Shown here: positions 35,291-46,118 of the stretch, in pieces | How positions within the stretch are numbered: the first letter of the stretch is position 1 | How the letters are laid out: each line of letters starts with the position of its first letter | Assembly (NCBI GenBank): GCA_023512835.1 | Contig: CM042090.1 | Coordinates: 5,487,826 to 5,551,825, forward strand | Reading direction: 5' to 3' | From: Taxillus chinensis | Taxonomy: Eukaryota > Streptophyta > Magnoliopsida > Santalales > Loranthaceae | DNA length: 64,000 bases | Position numbers and translations under genes: made by a program | Notes under the pieces: model-generated | The model's input: the letters and a program-made list of their open reading frames with translations, nothing else | Database searches by the model: none | Told to the model about the DNA's origin: nothing

Positions 35291-38200
35291 TGTTGGACCC
35301 TATTTTATCCAGGTTTGACAAATTTTATCAGACACAATTTTTTTCCATGCCGCCTCGTTTGTTGAAATGTTGCAAAGCGATGGAGTCGTGATCGGTGAGC
35401 CGTAAGTGCCCAATTTTAAGAAATTATGCAAAAGGCCTCCGACTACCGAAGAGCCAGCCTTGGGCAATAGAAAATCAAATTTGAAGATCAACGCCGTCGA
35501 CCGCGCTCAATTCGGAGGTCAAACGAAGAAGATATGGTTAAAACAGCATTCGGGCAGCCAACGGGGGTCAAAATGGTAATTAATTTTCCAAACGGCACTC
35601 CGGGTTAGGTCATGAATCTCATTTTCCTATTTTACTCGTCGTTCTGAGAATTTTGACATATATATTGTATATATTTGCTGGCCCTTTTTTAAGAAAAATA
35701 AAAAAATAAAAAAGTTTTTTCGGTAATAAATAAGTGCAGTACAAGCTTGACGTAAAAATATGATCGTTTTCAAATAAAATTAACATGGGGTCGCTCGTCA
35801 CGACGCCCCGAACCCAAAAACAAATTTTTTGAGATGTTTTGAAGTCCGATTTGCTCTGCCGATTCCAAAAACCAAAAGACATCAGTTAAAAGCCCAAAAA
35901 CAAAAAAAAAACTTTTTTTCTTTTTCTTTTCCCACCCCCAGGCCACATGTCAGCCATCAATTGGTTAGAAAACAAATAAAGAAAATAATAACAAAAATAA
36001 CAAAAACAAAATACAAAAACCAAACAAAACAAAAACAAAATAAAAACAAAAATAATTAATTACGGCGCTCGTCTTCCGCTCTCTCTCCCCCCTCGCTCGT
36101 CCGCATCCTCGAAGCCGCGCCATGAACGCCGGGATCTCGGAGGACCACCGGCGTCCCCATACCGGTGCTTCATCTCTCTCCTCTCCAACCCTACCTCTCA
36201 ACCATGGTTGGAGCCCCCGGTCATCCTCCCTCTCACGAACCAAACCCCACTGCTAACCCACGACCGAGTCTGTGCCGTTGCTCCGACCCCAAGCTCAAAC
36301 CCTAGCCCCATCGTCTATAAAGGCTCACTGGATTTTCGGCTCTCTCTCTGGGGGTTCCCTCCATCTCGCCGGAAAAACCAACACCACCCTCCATTATCTC
36401 TCTTCCTCTCTCTGGTTTGCTCCCGGGCTGAACGAAAAACCAAACGCATCACCCTCATCTCTTCTTTTCTCTCTGGTTCCATCGACCCGTCTCCAGAAAC
36501 CCCATCCCAGAATCCGACCAAAAACGGCCACCCCCCACCATCCCTTTTCGGCTCTCCTTGGCGACCGAGAGGGAGCCCTCTCTCCTCCCTCATCCCCTCT
36601 CGGCTCCTGGCTCAATCTCCCCCCGCAAATCCAAACTCGCCACCTTCACTCTCTGGTTCTCCTTCTCTCCGAAACAAAAAAAAACATCACCCTTCCCTCT
36701 TCCCTTTCTGTCAGGCGCCGGAAAAGGGAGTTCTTTCCTTTCCCACAACGCGAAACCAGACGCCCTTCTCACCTTCCCTTTTCGTTTCTCGCATCGTTAG
36801 AACCGGACGTCCCCCTTTGTTCCTTTTGACCGGCACCACACTTGCCGGTCAGCATGAAGCTAGACTCGCTCCACGCCGCCGCTGCCGTTGATACATCCAC
36901 GAGGAAGACGAAGGACTCCCAGGAGCACCTCAGCATAGCCGGACGGAGGTGACATAGGAGGCATCCAAAAGGCACAGAGGACGTTCCGTTCGTCATTGTT
37001 GCTACTCGGTTGGAGGCCAGCGCAGAGGACATCCAGTTTGAAAGCAAGAGGACGAGCGGCGCGTAAACATCTGTGGTAATTCCTTTCTATTCCTTTTTAT
37101 GCCATTTTCTGTCCGAGGTGGCTAGATAGTGCGTTGTGTGCTCTTATCAGTGTTGATTGACTCTATTTTTAAGCCCCCATAATACATGTTGGTTGGCACC
37201 ATTCTATGCCGACCGTTCTGGGATTGTTGGTTCCTGTCTGAAGAGAGTTGAATATCGTTGAGTCTGCTTGGGTGTCGACAGAGTTCCATATTTCTTCTTT
37301 GTGTGCTTTCTGCTTCAATTTGATATGGGCTATTGGTCTGTCCGTCTGTGTTCTCTCTTTGCGGGTTTATTTCTTGTTATTATCATGATGGGAATGCAGG
37401 TTTTCTTAAAAAGCAATTGTAACTGGGTTTTTATCAAAACATACGAATGTGTGATCTTGGTTTTTATCTAGGTTTTTCTTGAATGCTTTGATTGGTGTTT
37501 AAAATGTGTGTGCAATCATGGTTTTCAAATCAGATGAGCGTTTTGGTCAGCTTTTAAACCCCCAATATGGTCCTCCAATCGCATGAGGGTTTTAATCAGG
37601 TTTGCAAGTGTGTGAGCATTAGGTGGATGTCTTTTTTTATCTGGTTCGTCACTGTATTTGGTTTGTTCTTGGACTATGCTGGGTCTGCGTTTTATTTTAT
37701 TTTATTTTTGCTGGGTTATGCTTCTCACTTCCCTATTTCTTTCATCTTGGTTTTTGCTGTATGTGTTGGTGTTTGTTGGGCATGCTTGGCGCTGGATGGA
37801 TGAGTTCCGACTGATGATAGCTCAGGCTACTCTAATCTTGTTAAATCATGTACAAAGAATGCTAGTTGTGTGTCTTTTCCCATTTTAGCCATAGGACAAT
37901 GTGTTAGATTTGGGCTTGTAATTAGAGGTTGTACAAACACGGCTGTAACATGTAACTTGTACATAAAAAAAAAAAAGAAGAGGGAAAGCAAAAAAAAAGA
38001 GAGAAAGAAAGAAAGCAATATAAAAAAAGAGGAGGATAAAAAAGAACAAAGAGAGCAAAAAAAAAGAGAAAGAATGGGTTTGTTTTTATTTTGATGCATG
38101 ACACGATCACACATTATGCACTTTTGTTTTTTTAATTTATATTATTATTCTTATTATTTCTTAAAAAAAAACCATTTTCCCAAATAAAAAAATGTTTGCC

Positions 38201-38956
38201 CAAAAAAAATGTTTTCCAAATAAACAAAAAAACAAAAAACAAAAAACAAAAACAAAACAAAGCATTTCCAAAACTTGCCCTTTTGTTAAAAACTTGGAGT
38301 TTTCAAAAACTTATCCTTTCGTTTTCCTTTATCCTTTTTTTAAAACCCTTTTGTCATTAGGTTTAATTTTGGATGTGTAGATTCTTTCGACACTTAGATT
38401 TTGATGAATTTTTCACCTTTAGTGCCAACAATAATTGTGCGATTTAGAAAATAAATAAATTCAGCCTTAGCTTTTCTTTTAACTTTAACTTAAAACCAAC
38501 CAATTTAATATTTTAATTTTTAACTCCAACAATTAGTTCAGTAAAACGAGAAAAATTAAATTGTTAGGACTCCCTTTAGATATTTAGGACAAATTTGACT
38601 TAATTTAACTTCGACAAATAACTTAGAGGTCAAATAGAGTAGACTCTTAGCCCATGCGAATTTCACGTCACTTTTGGGCTAATTAACTTTAGGTCAGATG
38701 ATTAAAACAAATTAGAAACCTCCAAAATCCTAAGATAGGTACCGGAAGGGTGTTGTGGGGGTGCTAATCCTTCCCCACGCGTAATCAACTCCCGAGCCCT
38801 TCCCCAAGTGGCATAGATTAATTTTTCGTTTAGGTGGCCAACCGCACCCCAAAAACGGTTGGTGGTGACTTCGTATTTTTCACCATTCGGATGGAGGTTG
38901 GGGGGGAGCTGCACCCCAAAAGTGGTTTCCCTCCCGGACGAAATTCGGTGATGACA
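35291..38956 (+). repeat. Tat-like solo LTR, copy 2 (3666 bp)
   Basis: Starts TGTTGGACCC and ends GGTGATGACA, with the 5-bp TSD TTAGT at 35286-35290 and 38957-38961. Removing it and one TSD restores the Gypsy RT frame around QYI-SH, which confirms the borders. A TATA-like TCTATAAAGGC lies at about 36313-36323, followed by a GC- and CT-rich segment to about 37060 that resembles an R/U5 leader. The 3' part has the family's ACCGGAAGGGTGTTG/TAATCCTTCCCC block. No internal sequence remains, so it is a solo LTR from recombination. Confidence 0.92.
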
Positions 38957-39324
38957 TTAGTCATCTTATATTAAAAGTTTGTGTGAAGGTTGATCCTAAG
39001 AATATTGAGGCAATAGTGGATTGGCCATTACCAAATGATATTTTTACTTTGTGAGGATTTTAAGGACTGACCAATTATTATCGGAGGTTCGTCAAACACT
39101 ATAGGTTGATTGCAAAGTGCTTGACTAATATGTTAAAGAATGATAAGTTTGAGTGGATTGATGAGGCCAATAAAGCATTTAAAGACCTAAAGAGGGTCAT
39201 GACTCAAACTCTTGTCTTAGCCTTGCCCAGCTTTAAGAAACCATTCAAAGTATACACTTATGTGAGTGGAGATAGTGTTGGAGTAGTTTTGGTACAAGAG
39301 AAAAAACCATTGGCTTATAAATCC

Positions 39325-41101
39325 TATCATCACCTATTTTTGATCCTAAAGTCATCCCTGCATAAGGCTCACACAAATCATGAAAGGAAAAGAAAGTATA
39401 AAGTCGCCACCAAACAATTTAAAGGAGCGATTGGATACTAAGAAGAAATAAAGGTCTAAGGTTTCAGCGAATTAGGTTCGGGAGTCAGTTATGTGTGTAA
39501 AAGAAAGAAAAACTCTTACACCTCCATAGGGCCCATAATTAGTATATAGTATTGATCTATAGGTATTTGCTTACTTTATTTAAAAAAGTTATTGTTTATA
39601 TCTTGATTTTTAAGGAAAATGAAGATTTTAGGAGTTGGGCCTTAGAAAAACAAAAGAAAGATTTAAAATTAAATAAAAGAGATCATTACAATTTTAGAAA
39701 AATAATGTGAAATCTAAACCCATGTGGCAATATTTCTTCTTTAAAAAAAAATAAAAAGGAGTTTTGAATAAAACATAACAAAATAATGCCACAATTAATA
39801 TTGACTCGGATAGTTAGGATGTGAGCATTTAGGGCTCAATCCCACGATTACCAGGGCCTCTGATTTAACTTTTATAGAAAGGTGAGTGCTTTTCTTATAC
39901 TTTCTTTATTTTTAAAGAAAAAAAGAATGAAAGTTAAAAGAAAAATCGTTTCACTTTAAAACATTTGAGAAAAGAAAGTTTAACAACTTAAATATGAATA
40001 AATTAAAGAGAAGAATTTGGATGATCTTTTTGTGGCCGCACTTGATAATCTTCCTTTAGAAGTTCCCCTGAAAACAAAATTGTTAGAAAGAAAACTGCAA
40101 CTTTTCTCTAATTCTATTAAAGAGTGTCTGCCTCTGTGTGTTTCTCTCTATGAGCTTGTTCTCTCAAAAGCTTCTCCCTTCCAAAAAAGATCTCCTTCTC
40201 GAATCTAAAGCAGTTTATTTCTAGGCATTTCAGGGATCTAATGGTTGTTAGCATTTAATTTGGCATTTAAATGTGAAGACTCCCAATTTTTATGCTTTGA
40301 AAGAGGAGTCACAAAATGATAACATTTAACTGTGAAGGCTTTTAATTTCCATGCTTTGAAAAAGGAGTCTTAAGACACTAACATTTAAATTGACATTTAA
40401 TTACAGAGGCTCTTAGTTCCCATGCTTGAAACTAGAGTCCCATATTGTGCTGGTCAACGGATTTATTTATAGGAAGAAGAGAACTCATTTAATTCACTTG
40501 GAAAAGGAAAATCAGATAATCAAAGTCTTTGAAGGTGTTCTAGACAACCGTTGGATGCCTGAATGGGCTTATTAAGATGTTCTGAAAATCTAAGAATCTC
40601 CCAAGGCATGGATTGGGAATTCAGTCTTAATTCAGATCATTTAAAGTCTTGGATTGGAAGTCTAGGAAGCTTTGTGCCTTCAAGAGTCTCGGTTTAGCTG
40701 ATCCAGATAAGTAGATTGCCTTCAAGAGTCCCAATCTAAGGAATCTAGATAAGTTAATGTCCCAGTATAAGAATTTGGATCTTCCAAAGCCTCAGTTTAG
40801 AGTCTATATGCTCGGATGAAATAAAGATGCCTGGATTTGATCATATTTGACATCCGAATTTTACCAAGATCATTGAATTTAACCAAGTTTTGACTTTTTG
40901 CATGTGAAGATTGCTTCGACCATAACTTCTTCATTATTGCTCGGATTTGAGTGCGGTCAAGTGCATTAATCCTCGAATTTCCTCCTTTATTATTTGGTAT
41001 TGGTCTTGGGACATTTTGAGGTTTCGTTAAAGAAGTCCTCAATCTTGGGTTCCTTTACTAAGTATAATTATAATCTGACTCGGTTAAAATGAGGTCCAAC
41101 A
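39325..41101 (-). repeat. Tat-like solo LTR, copy 3 (1777 bp)
   Basis: Minus-strand start TGTTGGACCTC at 41101 and end GGTGATGATA at 39325 (terminal CA changed to TA). Flanks are AATCC (39320-39324) and TATCC (41102-41106), a TSD with one change. Deleting it rejoins the Gypsy RNase H as PLAYKS-KALGP. It shares the TCGGGAGTCRGTTA and TTGCTTA blocks near the 3' end with copy 4. A minus-strand TATA-like CCTATAAATAAATCC lies at about 40459-40473. Confidence 0.88.
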
Positions 41102-41674
41102 TATCCAAAGCTTTAGGTCCAATGAAGAAATCTTGGAGCATTATGTTATAGAGTTCTTAGTGATCGTGCATGCAGTAAAGGTATGGCGCCCATACCTTTT
41201 GGGAAGAAAGGTCACAATTGCCATCAATTAATAGGTATTGAGGCACCTATTGGAGCAAAAGATCGTAACTCTAGAGGAGTAGAAGTTTCTTGTGAAGCTT
41301 TTTGGGTTTAAGTATGACATAATCTATTAGCCTGGTTGAGAGAACAAGGTGGTTGATGCGTTATCACGATGAGAGGGCAGTCCTATGCTATAGACTATCT
41401 TTATGAAAGATGATGTTGGGTTTTTAGCTCTTAGTGGTGTTGAATGGTGGGTCTAGGATCCCATTTGTGATGCTTTATAGTTCAATGTCAAGTCTGTGGA
41501 GATTATGAAGAAGCTGAGGAGCCATAAAGATGGAGTTGAGAAGTTCTATTTCAAAAATGAGCTTTTATATTATAAAAATATAATTTATGTGCATGTTATC
41601 CCAGGTTTACAAGAAGAGACTCTAGTTCACTTCTACAACAGTAAAGAGGGAGGACATTCAGGATCGGGTTTGAG

Positions 41675-43122
41675 GTTATAGGAGATAACCCTGTGATAGG
41701 ATATGTATTTATGAAAACTAATATCAATTCAGTGATGTACTCGTCAAACGGAGCGTTTTGACAGTAATTGAGCCCGATTTGGAGTCGAAGCCCCGAGAAA
41801 GTATTTTAATGATTTTTCGGTATTTTTGGGCACAAAGTATAAAATGGGAAGATAAGAACCTTAATCCCCAAATTAGAACTCGTTCTTACCTTTTTAAAGA
41901 GAGAAATAGAGGATGAGGAGAGAGAAAGCAATGGAAAAGTGCAATTAGGCGACCTAGAGCTCAAATTAACCGAGGTAGGGATTCATGTTCTAAACCTTCC
42001 TTTATATGTTTAATAGTAACTGAACTAGTTTATAGTGATGAAATTCGTGACTTGGAATGCATATGGGTGGATTGACCCATATGCATATTAATTGTGGAAT
42101 TAAGTATTTTTAATTAGTTTTGAGCTATGGTAGTGTACCTAGAACTTGTTATAACATATTTGAGGATTGTTTTTGGTGATTTTGAGGCATGAGATGCCAG
42201 AAATTTTGAGTTGTAGTGGCCAAATTCTAGTTTCGTTGGAGGCCGGTCGTGGCCGGTTTTTGGCTTATTGCGACCGATGAGCTGTTCAGGATGGCATTGA
42301 CTTGATCGATCGCGGATGAGGTTCGGTCAGTCACAGCCGACAGAGAGCTGAAGGTATCTGGGTAAATCGGTCTCATCCAGTTTATGGTTCGTCACAGCCA
42401 GTGGGGTTTCATCACGGTTGATATGCATGTGATGCCATGTTTGTTGAGATATACATATAATGCCATGAAATCCCTTATGAATGAAGCTTGTGAGGCTAAG
42501 GTTAAGGTAATGGAACCTGAGAGGTACCAACTTATAAGGCTAAGGCTATGATAATAGCACTGAGGCATGGTAAGTTAATGGCACTTAAGAGGCATGGCTT
42601 GTGTTGGGACCTGAGAGGTAATGATAAAGAATTAATAATAACTAATAATGTGGGTAAAAATTATAATGTGAATGATAATGTGATTATATGGGTTTAATAT
42701 GACACTACATAAGCACATGCTTATACTGTACATATGACTATAATATGAGTTGGAATGGGTCGGGGGGACATGATCCCTACTAAATGATTGTTGTTCACTC
42801 CTCCTATTGTGTTTGCCTTTCTTTATTCCAGATGCCTATAGGAGCTAGGAGATTCACCTGATGTGGAGATTTTGTTTATATTTATTTGTATTTGTTTAGA
42901 TTGTAATAACATGATGTAACCCAGTGGGGCAAAATAATATTTGTACGATTTGGATTGAAATGAGATCTCTATGTTTGTATGTTATATATGTAATGTTGAT
43001 TGGAATTGGGGACGACACCCGTGTTAAGGTCCCTTTCTATGTGTTTTCACCAACCCCTTGTCCCTTTGGATGTGGGCATGAGGATTCACTAACCAGTTTC
43101 TATGGGTTGGAAATCTGCGGTG
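41675..43122 (+). repeat. Tekay-like Gypsy LTR, copy B1
   Basis: It interrupts the chromovirus integrase between its zinc-finger pieces (GGHSGSGLR and FFY-KGLNGEVKK). It is collinear with the LTRs at 45653 and 49585: a GAGATAACCCTGTGA start block, AGTATAAAATGGG (TATA-like, about 41838-41850), CCGAGGTAGGGATTC, then GACATGATCCCTACT and CACCAACCCCTTGTCCC near the end, TGTGACG at 43122. Exact left border and TSD could not be fixed (plus or minus about 15 bp). No internal region remains. Confidence 0.7.
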
Positions 43123-43244
43123 TGACGTATCTGAATTAAACACTTCTTTTATTAGAAGGGTCTCAACGGTGAAGTGAAGAAAATAGTGGTTGAGTGTGAT
43201 ATGTGCAAGAAGATGAAATATGATTAGAGGTGGCCCATGGGACT

Positions 43245-43709
43245 TGTAATAGCCCAAGTCTACCGTAACACGATATTGTCCGGTTCAGGGCCCAAGCCTA
43301 ATCCTCGATTTTGTTCTTGGCAGTGCCACACGCACCCCAAAAGGCCTCGTGCCAGGAAAGGTCTCCACGCCCTCTTAAGAGGCACGCTTCATTCTCCTCC
43401 CCCAGCTGATGTGGGACTTACAAAGTCCTCGGACTCCAAAATCCACCCCACTTAGGAGGTCCACGCCCCGTGGGACTATGGCACACTGACTCGGTCCCTA
43501 GCTCTGATACCATATGTAACAACCCAAGTTTACCGTAATACGATATTGTCCGGTTCAGGGCTCAAGCCCAATCCTCGGTTTTGTTCTTGGCAGTGCCACA
43601 CGCACCCCAATAGGCCTTGTGCCAGGAGAGGTCTCCACGCCCTCTTAAGAGGCACGCTTTGTTCTCCTTCCCAGCTGATGTGGGACTTGTAAAGTCCTCG
43701 GACTCTACA
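43245..43709 (-). mobile_element. TRIM retrotransposon, copy 2 (complete)
   Basis: 465 bp, flanked by the perfect TSD GGACT (43240-43244, 43710-43714). Two LTRs (minus-strand start TGTAGAGTCCGAGGACTT, end GGGCTATTACA or GGGTTGTTACA) frame an approximately 80-bp internal part with PBS ATGGTATCAGAGCTAGGG and purine tract CCTAAGTGGGGTGGAT. No coding capacity. It is nested in the chromovirus integrase (after ECDMCKKMKYD, before LLQPLPILES). Confidence 0.93.
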
Positions 43710-44715
43710 GGACTATTGCAGCCACTTCCAATTCTGGAGAGCAAATAAGAGAAGTTATTTATGGATTTTGTAGAAGGACTACCCAATAGCAATAGCTATG
43801 AATCTATTTTGGTGGTGGTTAACATACCGAGTAAGCGTGCTCATTTCATTCATCTTAAGCATTTTTTCACTATTATTAGTGTGGTAAGGCATTTATATAT
43901 AATATAGTGAACTTTCATGGTATTTTGCCTTTTATCACCCTTAAACTGAGTTGGTGAATCGAACCCTGGAAAAGTATCTTCGATGTTATTGCTATAACGA
44001 GCGAAAGAGATAGAAAGAGATCATCTTCTGGGCAGAGTACTAGTATAATACCACTCATCAAACTTCAATTAACAAAAGTTCATTTGAAATAATTTATGGG
44101 AGACTCTCACCATTGCTGAATTCTTATACAATGGGATGGCTCAAAATGATGAAGTTGATTTCGAGATATGAGATGCTAGCCAGATGAAAAAGGAGTTTGA
44201 AAAGGCTCAATGGCACATGAAGAAATATTATGATCTTGGCAGGCATGATATATTTTTTGAGTCTCGTGACATGGTGTATCTTAAGCTATAACTGTACCGA
44301 CATAAATTTTTGAAGTCCAAATTCAATGTGAAGTTGCCGCAACGATTTTATGGACCATTTAGAGTGTTAGAGCAGCTTGGTGAGGTAGCCTATAAACTTG
44401 AGCTGCCAATTTCTTCCAAGTTGCATCTTGTCTTTCATATTTTTGTCTTGAAACGCTGAGTTGGTGATTCAACTCTCCATTGTAATGACTTACCCAAGTT
44501 TGGAGCTAATGGTAAAGTATATCTTCAGCCATTATCAATACTATAATACTGGCAACACTAGCGAGGTAGGAATACGGTGTGGCAAATCTAGGTCCATTGG
44601 TGAGGATTTCCAATAGAGGAGGGTACATGGGAAGATTTTGAGGTAATGACAAGGCATCTTCCAGAGTTCTCCCTTGAGGATAAGGGTAATCTTGAAGGGA
44701 GGGAGAATGATGAAG

Positions 44716-45210
44716 ACATTATGCCATCACTTAGATGAAATAGTCAAATTCGAGTTACATGGAGTGCAAGAGGGGCCATGCGTAAGACGGTGGCAAGCCA
44801 CGACATCAAGACAGCCGCACATGTTGCATTGTGCACATGGCGCTGCCACATGCGATGCTTCGTGCACCGCCATGTAAAACTTTTCTTCTTGAGCAAGGAG
44901 TCTTCAACGTTAGGACTCCTCTTTAGTCTACTTCCCTTTTATAGTTTTTATTTAAATTAATTAGTCATAAATAAGATTAATATCTTAATTTCTTTTTTTG
45001 TATTAGGTTTCTAATTCCTAGTTGTTAGCTATATTTATAGATAAGCTATGTAAAGAAGACGAAATAGTTCATTCAATCGTACTTTTATCAATTATAAACT
45101 CTCAAATAAAAGTTTATTATTATATTTCAGATTTTCTAGTTCATTAATTGAATTGCTTGGGCTAAAATTTGAGTTTTCAATTATTTTTCTCTAGATTATT
45201 GTTAAACACT
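44716..45210 (+). repeat. Probable 3' untranslated end / 3' LTR of the chromovirus
   Basis: Directly after the chromodomain end and a purine-rich GAAGGGAGGGAGAATGATGAAG comes about 500 bp. It ends with AATAAAAG and TTTCAGATTTTC-like sequence and a terminal GTTAAACA. That order fits a polypurine tract followed by an LTR, but no second copy exists here for comparison, so the borders are approximate. Confidence 0.45.
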
Positions 45211-45299
45211 AATTAATGTCATCAATAATAACATAAATAATTAAAAGCTTTCAGATGTCCTATAGTTGGTTTTATTCTTTTCTATAGCTCATAAAATAT

Positions 45300-45650
45300 T
45301 TTATTTTTTTTATGATAAGAGTTTTGTTTAAAGTGTAGCAAAATGTGTTGACAACTTGAACCCATAAATATATTCTATATGACTTGCTTCCACTAGTAGG
45401 GTTCTTCCAACCTTAGTTAATGTTCTGTTCCTCTTTATTCTACATCAATCTATTAAGGTGTTCTTGGAGTTAAGAAGTTATGTTGTATTCCCTTTTCAAC
45501 ATAGTATGGCTTCATATCCACAACTTGAAACTCAATCCTATCGTCAAATTGTATAACACATATTCTTAATCCTTTATTGTCATGAATGATATTAAACAAG
45601 ACAAACAAATGAGAAAATGTGTAATTCTTGGATTTTATAAAGAACACCCC
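45300..45650 (-). pseudogene. Ty1/Copia integrase fragment
   Basis: Minus-strand reading gives FVLFNIIHDNKGLRI, a degenerate IRSDNGTEF-like CVIQFDDRIEFQ, then EKGIQHNFLTPRTP, which matches the Copia integrase string ENGI-HNFSAPRTPQQNG. Decayed remnants continue to about 45300. It ends exactly where the Tekay-like LTR starts (45653). Confidence 0.75.
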
Positions 45651-46118
45651 AGTGAACTATAATGACTAGTGTTTGGGGTATGGGGAGATAGCCATGTGAG
45701 AAATGTGAATATCGGTATGACAGTGTATGTGTCGAATAGAGAGGTTTGACTGTGAGTGGGCCCGATTGGGAGTCGAGGCCCTGTGAGGGTAATTATAATA
45801 TTTTAATGAATTAAATATGAGAAAGTATAGGGCAATAAAGAACCTTAATCTCTAATTACAATATGTGCTTGCCTTTTTAGAGAGAGAAAGAGAAGAAAGG
45901 GAAGGAGAAAAGCGAAATTGACAATCCGGAGCTTAAAACAATTGTAATTGAGGTAGAGATGCGTTCTTCTTACTCATATGCCTTCGATTCATGTTGCTAG
46001 AGTAACGAAAACATAAATTCTAACCCCAAATTCGTGAAATTTGGTTCATGAACCCTAAATGTGAAAATTTATCGTTTTGGTATTTGAATGCATTTATGTT
46101 AAGAACTTGATGTAACAA

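Larger units (their letters stand above)
34920..45210 (+). mobile_element. Decayed chromovirus (Reina-like Ty3/Gypsy), 5'-truncated, with four nested insertions
   Basis: Pol pieces lie in order on the plus strand, separated by insertions: RT (34920-35290), RT end and RNase H start (38957-39324), RNase H to integrase zinc finger (41102-41670), integrase (43123-43244), then integrase core to chromodomain (43710-44715). Motifs include YMVMSFGFYNALLHF (RT), DLKRVMTQTLVLALPSFKKP (RNase H start), KEGGHSG and ECDMCKKMKYD (HHCC), MDFVEGLPNSNSYESILVVV (integrase core), YNTTHQTSINKSSFEIIYGR, FYGPFRVLEQLGEVAYKLELP, and a chromodomain-like EEGTWEDFEVMTRHLPEFSLE. Many stops and frameshifts are present. 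The gag and protease part is missing. Confidence 0.85.

Noticed and set aside
36208..36891. 227-codon plus-strand open frame, Ser/Pro-rich
   Set aside because: It lies inside a TSD-bounded Tat-like solo LTR, in the CT-rich leader-like segment after a TATA-like box. Overlapping long frames occur in other phases and no domain is recognisable. High GC alone keeps it open.
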